Origin: Sulfitobacter litoralis
GTDB lineage: Bacteria; Pseudomonadota; Alphaproteobacteria; Rhodobacterales; Rhodobacteraceae
Assembly (NCBI RefSeq): GCF_900103185.1
Contig: NZ_FNJD01000003.1
Location: forward strand, 171,092 to 235,091
Direction of reading: 5' to 3'
DNA length: 64,000 bases
In this document: positions 51,077 through 59,778 of the stretch, piece after piece
How the letters are laid out: every line of letters starts with the position of its first letter
Position numbering within the stretch: position 1 is the first letter of the stretch
The notes under the pieces: generated by a model
Database searches by the model: none
What the model saw: the letters and a program-made list of their open reading frames with translations, nothing else
What the model was told of the DNA's origin: nothing
Program-made: the position numbers and the translations under genes

Positions 51077-51395
51077 TGCCTTGCATCATAGTTTCATTGG
51101 TGAAAGGCCGGTCGACAACGGAATAGACATATTGTTCGGGAAGCGCCTGACCTTGGCCATATAAGACATAAGCCACGTTGGTCTTAGGTAGATCATAGGC
51201 AAAAAGCTCTGCCAAATCGTGTCTTGTTCCAGAAACAAGCGCAACCGCTTGGGCAGAACAGCTGCGCAGATCTTCGACAAAAGCCGTCAGGCTTTCGGAC
51301 ACAAACAAGGCAGTGCAGCCGCATGCCTGTTCAAGGATATCGACCACATCGGCCCGAACAATCGGGTCTGTATCAAAGACGAAAAAAGGAATCAC
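51039..51395 (-). CDS. Degenerate receiver-domain protein
   Basis: The 118-residue protein has the layout of a response-regulator receiver: FFVFDTDPIVRADVVDILEQ resembles the first acidic pocket, and VYSVVDRPFTNETMMQGI the last strand. The phosphoacceptor aspartate is missing (ALVSGTRHD at the third strand) and the conserved lysine is replaced by Arg (VDRPF). So it is probably not phosphorylated and may act by binding a partner. The start is GTG. It lies in the stress locus and overlaps the holin-like gene at its 3' end. Confidence 0.62.
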   Translation of the reverse strand: MIPFFVFDTDPIVRADVVDILEQACGCTALFVSESLTAFVEDLRSCSAQAVALVSGTRHDLAELFAYDLPKTNVAYVLYGQGQALPEQYVYSVVDRPFTNETMMQGISDALASLRSDR

Positions 51396-51478
51396 AGCGC
51401 GCCTTTCTGTTGACGCAAGTGTAGCAAACTCTATCCGGCATCGCGTTAAACTATGACATACGAGTTAGGAATTTTTTA

Positions 51479-52207
51479 ATGGGTATCGATTGTCGTTATT
51501 GTCCTCTGCACAAAAAGGACGCCTTTGTCACAATGACACGGGAAGAGCTCGAATTCATGAAGAAATTCAAGGTCGGCGAGCTGTCCGTTGATCCCGGCAC
51601 CACGATCCTGATGCAAGGATCAAACTCCCCCCAACTCTATACTGTGCTTTCAGGCATGGGGATTCGCCATAGGTCGCTGGACAATGGTGAACGACAGGTC
51701 ATAAATTTTGTTTTCCCCGGAGATTTCCTTGGGCTACAGGCCGGTATGCTAGGCGAAATGGGGCATAGCATTGATGCGCGCACCCATATGCGTATGTGTG
51801 TATTCAACCGATCCGACTTTTGGACCTTTTTCCGCAGCAACCCCAACCGTGCCTTTGACATCACGTGGCTCGCTGCAATCGAGGAACATTTTCTCGGCGA
51901 GACGCTGGCCACTGTCGGTCAACGCACTGCCTTGCAAGCCGTGTCATGGGCGATGCTCAAGTTCTTTGAACGCGGTATGGGGCTGGGTATGGTCACCAAC
52001 AATACGATGACCCTTCCCTTTACGCAGCGTGATCTGGCGGACGCTTTGGGCCTGTCCCTGGTTCACACCAACAAAACCCTTGCAAAGCTGCGCGATCAGC
52101 AGCTTGCATCATGGTCCGATCAAGTGCTGCAGGTTAATGATCTGGATAAGCTCGCCGACGTTGCCGAGACGGAACGAAGCAAACCGACAAAACGCCCGTT
52201 GATGTAG
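51479..52207 (+). CDS. Crp/Fnr-family transcription regulator
   Basis: The 242-residue protein has an N-terminal cyclic-nucleotide-like domain (about 20-140, with VDPGTTILMQGSNSPQLYTVLSG and VFPGDFLGLQAGMLG) and a C-terminal winged helix (about 165-215) with LPFTQRDLADALGLSLVHTNKTLAKL. The N-terminus has CRYCPLH, two cysteines only, and one more cysteine is near residue 102. FNR needs four for its cluster, so an oxygen-sensing iron-sulfur cluster is not assured. Stress locus context suggests a link to stress or redox, but its targets are unknown. Confidence 0.87.
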   Translation: MGIDCRYCPLHKKDAFVTMTREELEFMKKFKVGELSVDPGTTILMQGSNSPQLYTVLSGMGIRHRSLDNGERQVINFVFPGDFLGLQAGMLGEMGHSIDARTHMRMCVFNRSDFWTFFRSNPNRAFDITWLAAIEEHFLGETLATVGQRTALQAVSWAMLKFFERGMGLGMVTNNTMTLPFTQRDLADALGLSLVHTNKTLAKLRDQQLASWSDQVLQVNDLDKLADVAETERSKPTKRPLM

Positions 52208-52210
52208 CCG

Positions 52211-53137
52211 TTATTCCTCTGAAAAACCGACCAGATTATCCGCAACATACGCGCCCCGGTTCCCGCGCGGACGATCAGGCCCGATGGTGCTGTCAGGACG
52301 TGTGCGCAGTTCCACCTGTGCGTTCCACGAGGCCCCCATCAATACCAAAAAGCTGCTGATCCACAGCCAGACCAGCATGGCGATGACAGCCCCGATGGAC
52401 CCGTAGACCTGATTGTAATTCCCGAAATTCGCCACGTAATAGCTAAAGGCGATCGACACGACGGCCCATGAAAATACCGCAAAGACGGCACCCCATGTAA
52501 GCCAGCCGATCCGCGCGGCACGACGGTTCGGACCAAATCGGTAAAGTACGCCCACACCGGCCAGCAGGACCGTGATTGCGATGCTCCACCGGATGACCTC
52601 TGCCACGAAATAACCGAACACGCCCATCGGGATAAACGACAGGACGATCGGCGCAATCACCACCGTCACAAGTGCGATCAATCCGACCAGCACCAAGGTT
52701 GCCGTCAGCGTAAGTGCGCGGAAATAATGTCGTGCGGCATTCCTGTTTCGCTCACTATAGACGCTGTTCAAACCGATCATCATCGCGCCAACGCCCGCTC
52801 GCGCCGACCACATCGCCACCAGAACAGAGACCGCACCCGCCCAGCCGAGCTTGCCAGTGCTGGTCGTCACCAAAGACACAACCTGATCGTTCAAAATATC
52901 ATAGACATCATTCGGCAGCAGGCCACGCATGTCCTCAAGCTGGGCAATGACAACGACCGGGTCCGAGATCAGGCTAAGGATCGTGACCAACGCCGCAATC
53001 GCCGGAAACAACGACAGCATTGCATAAAATGCCACCCCCGCAGCGATCAGCGATACGTTTTTATCGGCGATATCAACCAGCGCAGCCTTCAACGCGTCCC
53101 AGTACAGCTTGAAGATGCCCACCGATTTTTCTGCCAA
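52211..53137 (-). CDS. YihY/BrkB family membrane protein
   Basis: The 308-residue protein has about six membrane segments with family features SLIAAGVAFYAMLSLFPAIAALV near the start and NYNQVYGSIGAVIAMLVWLWISSFLVLMGA near the end. BrkB-type proteins were once called RNase BN, which is wrong; their function is not settled. The start appears to be TTG, because the next ATG would remove a conserved segment. It converges on the Crp/Fnr gene with a three-base gap. Confidence 0.87.
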   Translation of the reverse strand: MAEKSVGIFKLYWDALKAALVDIADKNVSLIAAGVAFYAMLSLFPAIAALVTILSLISDPVVVIAQLEDMRGLLPNDVYDILNDQVVSLVTTSTGKLGWAGAVSVLVAMWSARAGVGAMMIGLNSVYSERNRNAARHYFRALTLTATLVLVGLIALVTVVIAPIVLSFIPMGVFGYFVAEVIRWSIAITVLLAGVGVLYRFGPNRRAARIGWLTWGAVFAVFSWAVVSIAFSYYVANFGNYNQVYGSIGAVIAMLVWLWISSFLVLMGASWNAQVELRTRPDSTIGPDRPRGNRGAYVADNLVGFSEE

Positions 53138-53190
53138 AAGCCCTGATCCTTGTCTTCTGCAGCCGCTACAGCTACCGCATCAATTATTCG

Positions 53191-54042
53191 CTACTTGTCT
53201 TCTTCTACCTCATCGCGCACTTGACCCCAAGCCACGAGCGTAAAGATGATCGTTCCTCCGACAATGTTGCCCGCAAGCACCGGTAGGAAAAACTCGAACA
53301 CCGCTGCAAATACGCCAAGCTGACCGTTCAGGATCATCACCGCCATCTCAACCGATCCCGCAACAATATGCGCAAAATCCCCTGCCGCGATGAGCCATGT
53401 GAATACCAAGATCAGGAAAAAAGACGTCTCATCCGCCTGCGGCATCATCCAAACAATGAGCGCCACAATCACTCCCGCCGGTATTGCCCGCCAGAACCCC
53501 TGATAGGCCCCCATGCTGGTTGCGTGATGCGACAGGTCAAGTATCGCCGACAGCACGTCGGGCGAGATCGCTGGCGTCCATAGGAACAGCATCGCGGCGG
53601 CAAATGCGCCCACCACATTCGCTGCCAGTACGACCCCCCACAGTCGCAACATGCACATCAGCGAATGCCATGTCTTAGCCCGCATGATGGGCAAAACGGT
53701 CGTAATGGTATTTTCGGTAAACAACTGCATCCGGCCCATGATTACGGCCAGAAACCCCAGCGAATAGCCCAGATTTTCGATCAAAAACCGGTGCGGCGTA
53801 TCGGGCAGATAGGTGCGAAACACCGCCTCGCCCAGAACCGACAGGCTGATCATGATACCAGCGGCGATGCCCGACCAGATCAAAGACCGCTTACTGCGCG
53901 CCAGCTCTTCCTCGCCCTCGCGGCGGATAACCTCGTAAATCAGCTTGGGCGACAGGGCCGTCGCTTCGCTCACAGATTTCTCTTCGGCCTGCGCGTCTTG
54001 CGATTTCTTGCGCGAAACCCTGCGTTGAATAAGAGGGGCCAT
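53191..54042 (-). CDS. Formate/nitrite transporter (FNT) family protein
   Basis: FNT channels are pentamers that pass formate, nitrite or hydrosulfide. The 283-residue protein has a charged N-terminus of about 45 residues and then six membrane segments; GDFAHIVAGSVEMA and the AGVIVALIVWMMPQADE stretch fit the family. I chose the ATG at 54042, eight bases after AGGAG, not the upstream frame start. The long charged N-terminal region is found in the YfdC-like branch, whose substrate is unknown. No formate or nitrite enzyme is adjacent. Confidence 0.83.
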   Translation of the reverse strand: MAPLIQRRVSRKKSQDAQAEEKSVSEATALSPKLIYEVIRREGEEELARSKRSLIWSGIAAGIMISLSVLGEAVFRTYLPDTPHRFLIENLGYSLGFLAVIMGRMQLFTENTITTVLPIMRAKTWHSLMCMLRLWGVVLAANVVGAFAAAMLFLWTPAISPDVLSAILDLSHHATSMGAYQGFWRAIPAGVIVALIVWMMPQADETSFFLILVFTWLIAAGDFAHIVAGSVEMAVMILNGQLGVFAAVFEFFLPVLAGNIVGGTIIFTLVAWGQVRDEVEEDK

Positions 54043-54162
54043 GTTTGCGCTCCTGAAAAAGGCTAAGGAATAGGGCCGAGGCCTTAAAATACCATTGTTA
54101 TCCAGCCTCAAACTAGCGCAGAAACTGCATAAGCACACAATTTAACGTAGCGGAGCGCTAGA

Positions 54163-55413
54163 ATGTTCACCGATAACCCCAAAGTCATGACAGCAATCCG
54201 CGACAGCTTTGCCCATGTAGACAACTGCCCGTTTCAGGGTCCGCGCGTGTTTTTCGAAAACGCTGGCGGCGCGCTAACGCTGAAATCTGTCGTCGATACT
54301 TCTGCCAAATTCGCGGCGATCCCTGACAACCAAGGCCGCGATAATCCGGCATCCCATGCGCTGGTCGATGTTATCAAAAAGGCTCGCGCCGACATGGCGC
54401 TGTTCTTTAACGCCCCCGTCGGGCAGTTCTTTGTTGGCGAAAGCGGAACCGAGCTGTCGTTCCGTCTGATCCGCACCGCGGTCATGGGCAGCGCCCCCGG
54501 TGCCGTCATCGGGTCCACCGTCGAACACCCCGCTTCGCGCAGCGCCGCGCAACACTGGGCCGATGTGGCAGGCAAACCATATATCAGCGTGCCCCACGAC
54601 AACGCGACAGGACAGGTCACGCCCGATGCCTATGCTGCCTTGATGACATCCGAGGTACGGGTCGCTACAATTTTGCACACCTCGCCAGTTACAGGAATTG
54701 CCAACGATGTGGCGGGCATCAGCGCCGCGATCCGCGCCGTCTCTCCCGACGCCTTTATCTTTGTTGATGGCATCCAACACGCCAGCCACGGCCATATCGA
54801 CATCGCCAGCTATGATATCGATGGATATGTCATCTCGCCGTACAAACTGTTCTCGCGCCACGGCTATGGCATCGCCTGGGCCTCTGATCGCCTTTCATCG
54901 CTGCCGATTGAAACACTGGCAAACGGTCCCGCTGGCAACTGGGAAATGGGCACCCGAGACACAGGAGCCTATGCGACATTTTCGGATGTGGTGCGTTATT
55001 TTGACTGGCTGGGGGCGCAAGTATCCGACGCCAGCGATCCGCGCGCACGTATCGAGGCCGCCGCGGCTGCAATTCACACGCATGAGCATCAGCTTACCAA
55101 CGCGCTGATGTTCGGTAACGGCAACCTTGCGGGACTAGCTGATCTGGCGGGCGTCACCATCCTTGGCGGAACAGACAACCCCGACCGCGAGGGGTTGGTA
55201 TCGTTCACCCTCGACACGCTGCCCGCTGCAGATATCGTGTCAAAGCTCAACGCCCAAGGCATCCGGACCCATGTGCGCAAGGCCGATCACTACTCCGGCA
55301 ATATCCTTACGCCGCTGGGGCTGGATGCTGCGGTACGCGTTTCTCTGTGCCATTACAATTCGATGGACGAAGTCCGCGCCCTGCTCACCGCGATAAAAGA
55401 CATCGCCGCATAA
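54163..55413 (+). CDS. Class V aminotransferase (cysteine desulfurase-like)
   Basis: The 416-residue PLP enzyme has the class V fold: FFENAGGALTLKSVV at the start, VGESGTELSFRLIRTAV near the cofactor, the aspartate in FIFVDGIQHASHGHID, and the PLP lysine in YVISPYKLFSRHGYGIAW. It resembles SufS-like proteins without any suf genes nearby, so the reaction is probably an aminotransfer or lyase rather than iron-sulfur assembly. An M20 hydrolase gene follows after 100 bases. Confidence 0.82.
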   Translation: MFTDNPKVMTAIRDSFAHVDNCPFQGPRVFFENAGGALTLKSVVDTSAKFAAIPDNQGRDNPASHALVDVIKKARADMALFFNAPVGQFFVGESGTELSFRLIRTAVMGSAPGAVIGSTVEHPASRSAAQHWADVAGKPYISVPHDNATGQVTPDAYAALMTSEVRVATILHTSPVTGIANDVAGISAAIRAVSPDAFIFVDGIQHASHGHIDIASYDIDGYVISPYKLFSRHGYGIAWASDRLSSLPIETLANGPAGNWEMGTRDTGAYATFSDVVRYFDWLGAQVSDASDPRARIEAAAAAIHTHEHQLTNALMFGNGNLAGLADLAGVTILGGTDNPDREGLVSFTLDTLPAADIVSKLNAQGIRTHVRKADHYSGNILTPLGLDAAVRVSLCHYNSMDEVRALLTAIKDIAA

Positions 55414-55513
55414 ACGTCCGTTCGCGGCTTCATTTTGCAAAATAAACTCAAATCCGACGGGGCAACTTCAAACTTCGCTTGCCATATATGAACGCCCGTT
55501 CAAACATGGCACC

Positions 55514-56794
55514 ATGACAAGCACACTCTCTACCGCAATTATCGCCAAGCGCGACGACCTGATCGCCCTGACCCAAGATTTGATCCGCATCCCGACGTTG
55601 AACCCGCCGGGGCAGGACTATCGTTTGATCTGCGAATACCTCGATACCCGTCTGCGCAAGCACGGGTTCGAGACGCAGTTGATCCGCGCGTTTGGCACCC
55701 CCGGCGACAGCGAAAAATACCCCCGCTGGAACATCATCGCCCGTCGCGAAGGGCGCAGGGCCGGCGAATGCGTGCATTTTAACAGCCATACCGACGTGGT
55801 CGAGGTGGGCGCGGGTTGGACGTTCGACCCATTCGGGGCGGAAATCTCGGATGGCAAGATATACGGGCGCGGCACCTGCGATATGAAGGGCGGGCTGGCG
55901 GCCTCAATCATCGCGGCGGAAGCCTTTATCGAACAACATCCCGACTTTAGCGGGGCCATCGAAATTTCTGGCACGGCGGATGAGGAATCCGGCGGCTATG
56001 GTGGCGTCGCCTACCTGGCAGAACACGGGCATTTCAACCCTGACCGCGTGCAGCACGTGATCATCCCCGAGCCGTTGCAAAAAGACCGTATCTGTCTGGG
56101 TCACCGCGGCGGCTGGTGGGCCGAGATCGAAACCAAGGGCGAAATCGCCCACGGCTCGATGCCGTTTCTAGGCGACTGCGCCGTGCGCCACATGGGCGCG
56201 GTGCTGTCCGAGTTCGAAAACAAGCTTTTCCCCGCCATGGCCGCCCGTCACACAGACATGCCCGTGGTCCCCGAAGGGGCGCGCAGTTCAACTATGAACA
56301 TCAATTCGATACACGGTGGACAAAAGGAAAACGATGCGGACTTTGACGGGTTACCGGCGCACTGCGTCCCCGACAGCTGCCGCATTACCATCGACCGGCG
56401 CTTTTTGCTGGAAGAACCGCTGGATCAGGTGCGCGGCGAAGTGCGCGCGCTGCTGGAAGGGCTACGCGAAACACGGGTCGATTTTGACTATGAGCTGACA
56501 GAACTGAACTCTGTCATGCCGTCGATGACCGACCGTGATGCGCCGGTCGTGCAAACCGTCGCCCATGCGATCGAGGATATCATGGGCAAACCCCCTGAAT
56601 ATGTTGCCTCCCCCGGGTCATACGACCAGAAACACATCGACCGGATCGGCAAGCTCAAAAATTGCATCGCCTATGGCCCCGGCCTGCTAGAGCTAGCGCA
56701 TAAGCCGGATGAATACATCGGCATCGACGATATGGTCGACAGCGCCTGCGTGATGGGGGCCGCGCTAGAGACGCTGCTGCTTTCGAAAGAATAG
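55514..56794 (+). CDS. M20-family deacylase (ArgE/DapE type)
   Basis: The 426-residue protein is a dinuclear zinc hydrolase with the usual metal ligands: HTD in FNSHTDVVEVGAGW, the bridging aspartate in RGTCDMKGG, and the catalytic/metal pair in TADEESGGYGG. Substrates of the family are N-acyl amino acids or related amides. It shares direction with the class V aminotransferase, so a joint catabolic route for an N-acylated amino compound is possible. The gene is not in an arginine or lysine biosynthesis cluster. Confidence 0.85.
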   Translation: MTSTLSTAIIAKRDDLIALTQDLIRIPTLNPPGQDYRLICEYLDTRLRKHGFETQLIRAFGTPGDSEKYPRWNIIARREGRRAGECVHFNSHTDVVEVGAGWTFDPFGAEISDGKIYGRGTCDMKGGLAASIIAAEAFIEQHPDFSGAIEISGTADEESGGYGGVAYLAEHGHFNPDRVQHVIIPEPLQKDRICLGHRGGWWAEIETKGEIAHGSMPFLGDCAVRHMGAVLSEFENKLFPAMAARHTDMPVVPEGARSSTMNINSIHGGQKENDADFDGLPAHCVPDSCRITIDRRFLLEEPLDQVRGEVRALLEGLRETRVDFDYELTELNSVMPSMTDRDAPVVQTVAHAIEDIMGKPPEYVASPGSYDQKHIDRIGKLKNCIAYGPGLLELAHKPDEYIGIDDMVDSACVMGAALETLLLSKE

Positions 56795-56809
56795 CGTCAG
56801 CCCGCACCG

Positions 56810-58081
56810 TCAAAGGTCGGAAAATGCGTGTGGCGCTGCGATAGCGAGCCCATCGACGATTGCTGTCATCGCAGCCCCCCGATGCACCTCCGCCTGGGGG
56901 AAGGCGTCGCGCATGGCGCGGTCGATGACCCCCATCAGACTAGACCCGCCAACAAAGATCAGTTTGGTCACGGCGTCGGTCTCTACCTCCGCCTGCGCCG
57001 CCAGATCGGTCGCCACCTGAGCAACCTCTGTCGACATCCCCGACAAGGTCGTAGCCATCATCGCTTGCGGCAACGGCACCGTCAGCCCGCGCTCGACGAT
57101 CTTTAGGTCGATTTGTGGCGGGGCGCTGGCATCAGGGTCATTGGCGGCAATTTTTCCAGCCTCGACGGCAAAGGCCATGTCGTGGCCAAGCTCGTCTTCC
57201 AGGACACGGGCAAGGCGGTTCAACAGCTCGGGCTCTACCGCGTATTTCACCAGATCCTCAACGGCGCGGCGTTGTTCGCGGGTATAAAGGAACGGAATTT
57301 TCTGCCACGTCGCCAGATCGGCAAATACGGCATGCGGCGCCGCGTGGGTTTCATCACCGAACACATGCTTGATCTGGCTGCCCATCCCCAGATGCGGCAT
57401 CACGTGCTGAAGGCTCAGTTCCCGATCAAAATCCGTACCGCCAATGCGAACGCCTTTGCTTGCGAGGATATGAATGCCGGCGTCACCTTCCTGCCGAAAC
57501 AGGGTAAAGTCAGAGGTACCGCCGCCAATATCGACGATCAGCCCCAGATCGCCAGGCTCTAATACAGCGCGGTTGGCCAGTGCCGCGGCCTCTGGTTCGG
57601 GCATAAAACGGACGTCTTTGAAGCCGGCTTGGGTATAGCATTCGGTCAGATCCACCAACGCCTGCGCATCCCGCGCGGGATCGGCGCTATGGAACATCAC
57701 GGGCCGCCCGGACAGCGCTCGATCAAACTGCTGGCCGGTGGCGCGCTCTGCTTTTGCTTTCAACTCCGCTAGAAAGCTCGCCACAATGGCGATGAAATCC
57801 ATGCGCTTGCCCAACAAGACACGGCTTTCCCGCATCAACGGTGTGCCCAGCAGACTTTTGAGCGCGCGCATATACCGCCCGTCCTCGCCGCCGATCAGCG
57901 CCTTTTGGGCACCGCGCCCATAAATGATGCGCTTTTCCTCATTATCGAAAAACAGCGCGGTCGGCAGTGTGTTCTGCCCCGCCTCGACGTTGATCAGGTG
58001 CGGCACGCCGTCTATCGCATAGCCGACGGCAGAGTTCGACGTCCCGAAATCAATACCCAAAGTGGTAGATATCGTAGCCAT
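56810..58081 (-). CDS. Hsp70-family protein, YegD type
   Basis: The 423-residue protein holds an actin/Hsp70-like ATPase domain with GIDFGTSNSAVGYAID, GLIVDIGGGTSDFTLFRQ, and VGGSSLMGVIDRAM, but lacks the full peptide-binding domain and lid of DnaK. This matches YegD-like Hsp70s. I chose the ATG at 58081 because the conserved domain starts just after it; an upstream frame adds 31 residues without similarity. Its partner is unknown, and it lies alone, convergent to the M20 gene. Confidence 0.88.
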   Translation of the reverse strand: MATISTTLGIDFGTSNSAVGYAIDGVPHLINVEAGQNTLPTALFFDNEEKRIIYGRGAQKALIGGEDGRYMRALKSLLGTPLMRESRVLLGKRMDFIAIVASFLAELKAKAERATGQQFDRALSGRPVMFHSADPARDAQALVDLTECYTQAGFKDVRFMPEPEAAALANRAVLEPGDLGLIVDIGGGTSDFTLFRQEGDAGIHILASKGVRIGGTDFDRELSLQHVMPHLGMGSQIKHVFGDETHAAPHAVFADLATWQKIPFLYTREQRRAVEDLVKYAVEPELLNRLARVLEDELGHDMAFAVEAGKIAANDPDASAPPQIDLKIVERGLTVPLPQAMMATTLSGMSTEVAQVATDLAAQAEVETDAVTKLIFVGGSSLMGVIDRAMRDAFPQAEVHRGAAMTAIVDGLAIAAPHAFSDL

Positions 58082-58224
58082 GGTGCGCCCCTGCAAAACC
58101 TCAAAAAACGGCGCATAAACCGCAGACAGGCAAGGCACAACCGATAATTGTCCAGCGAACCCGACGCTGGTCAAACCTGACAGAACTGGTTAACATTTTT
58201 TATTATTTCCAACAGGAGGGATAT

Positions 58225-59703
58225 ATGGCCCATCTTCGCAAACTTATCATAGGCACCTGCGCTGCCGCGCTGATGGCCAGTGGCGTCGCTGCGAAAAGCG
58301 ATATCACCGTCGCGATGCAGCTTGAACCACCGCATCTGGACCCAACCAGCGCCGCGGCGGGGGCTATTGATTCTGTGCTTTATTCCAACGTTTTCGAAGG
58401 CTTAACGCGGTTCATGGGGGACGGATCAATCGTACCCGGACTTGCGCAATCTTGGGAAATCGCTGACGATGGCCTAACCTATACGTTCAAGTTGCAAAGC
58501 GGTGTGACCTTTCACGACGGCACGACGATGGACGCCGCCGACGTTAAATTTTCACTTGATCGGATCAATGCCGAAGACAGCGCAAATGCCCAAAAAGCGC
58601 TATTCGCCGCGATTTCCGAGGTGACCATCGTTGACCCCTCCACCGTTGAAATCAAACTGTCCAAGCCGGATGGAAACCTGTTGTTCAACCTCGCATGGGG
58701 CGACGCGGTGATTGTGGCTCCCGAAAGCATCGACAACATCAAACAGCTGCCCATCGGGACCGGCGCGTTCAAATTCACCAGCTGGACCCAGGGCGACAAT
58801 ATCCGCATTGAAAAGAACCCGAATTATTGGGGGACACCGGCTGCGCTGGACATGGCCACGTTTAAATTCATCTCTGATCCGACGGCCGCATTTGCGTCGA
58901 TGATGGCGGAAGATGTCGACGTTTTCGTCAGCTTCCCCGCCCCTGAAAACCTGCCGCAGTTCGAAGCGGACCCCCGGTTTCAAGTGCTTGTCGGATCATC
59001 CGAGGGCGAGACAATTCTGGCGATGAACAACAAGCAGCCTCCGTTTGATAATCCGAAGGTCCGCGAAGCGGTAGCGCACGCCATTGACCGACAAGCCATC
59101 ATCGACGGGGCAATGTTCGGATATGGCACGCCCATCGGCACACATTTCGCGCCCCACAATCCAGCCTACGTCGACCAAACCGCGCTGAGCATGTATGACG
59201 TCGACAAATCCAAAGCGCTACTCGCCGAAGCCGGCTTTGCCAATGGGTTTGAAACCACACTGGATCTGCCGCCCCCTTCGTATGCCCGTCGCGGCGGGGA
59301 AATCATCGCCGCGCAACTCGCCGAAGTCGGTATCACCGCCAAGATCAACAACGTAGAATGGGCCCAGTGGCTGGAAACAGTGTTCAAGGGCAAGAATTTT
59401 GGTCTGACCATCGTTAGCCACACCGAGCCGATGGACATCGGCGTCTATGCCAACCCCGACTACTACTTTCAGTACGACAATCCCGACTTCCAAACGTTAA
59501 TGGCCAAGTTGAACACAACGACAGACCCCGACATGCGCAACGATGTCCTGGGCGAGGCACAAACCATGATCTCTCAGGATTACGTCAACGGGTTCCTCTT
59601 CCAGCTTGCTTCGCTCTCTGTCGCTAAGGCGGGACTAACCGGGCTTTGGCGCAACGCACCGACACAGGCTGTCGATCTGACCGGAGTTTCCTGGACGGAC
59701 TGA
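58225..59703 (+). CDS. Peptide-type ABC transporter substrate-binding protein (orphan)
   Basis: The 492-residue family 5 binding protein has a signal peptide (about 1-23, cut near VAA|KSD), and the family pattern VPGLAQSWEIADDGLTYTFKL and VTFHDGTTMDAADVKFSLDR. These proteins bind di- or oligopeptides, nickel, or other solutes. No permease or ATPase follows; the next gene is convergent. It must use a transporter encoded elsewhere or act as a receptor. An AGGAGGG ribosome site precedes the ATG. Confidence 0.9.
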   Translation: MAHLRKLIIGTCAAALMASGVAAKSDITVAMQLEPPHLDPTSAAAGAIDSVLYSNVFEGLTRFMGDGSIVPGLAQSWEIADDGLTYTFKLQSGVTFHDGTTMDAADVKFSLDRINAEDSANAQKALFAAISEVTIVDPSTVEIKLSKPDGNLLFNLAWGDAVIVAPESIDNIKQLPIGTGAFKFTSWTQGDNIRIEKNPNYWGTPAALDMATFKFISDPTAAFASMMAEDVDVFVSFPAPENLPQFEADPRFQVLVGSSEGETILAMNNKQPPFDNPKVREAVAHAIDRQAIIDGAMFGYGTPIGTHFAPHNPAYVDQTALSMYDVDKSKALLAEAGFANGFETTLDLPPPSYARRGGEIIAAQLAEVGITAKINNVEWAQWLETVFKGKNFGLTIVSHTEPMDIGVYANPDYYFQYDNPDFQTLMAKLNTTTDPDMRNDVLGEAQTMISQDYVNGFLFQLASLSVAKAGLTGLWRNAPTQAVDLTGVSWTD

Positions 59704-59711
59704 TGTAACAA

Positions 59712-59759
59712 GCATGCTGCTTTAGAGGGCATTGGGCGCAGCATGCAGAGCCCAATGCC
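59712..59759. other. Two overlapping, mutually exclusive inverted repeats
   Basis: GCATGCTGC (59712-59720) pairs with GCAGCATGC (59738-59746). GGCATTGGGC (59728-59737) pairs with GCCCAATGCC (59750-59759). Both stems are perfect. The arms interleave, so the two hairpins cannot form together except as a pseudoknot. There is no T-run. It lies between converging genes. Confidence 0.6.
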
Positions 59760-59778
59760 GTCGATCGTATGAACAAGG

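Noticed and set aside
51396..51478. Possible FNR-type box (TTGAC half) before the Crp/Fnr gene
   Set aside because: The second half does not match ATCAA; only a weak half-site.
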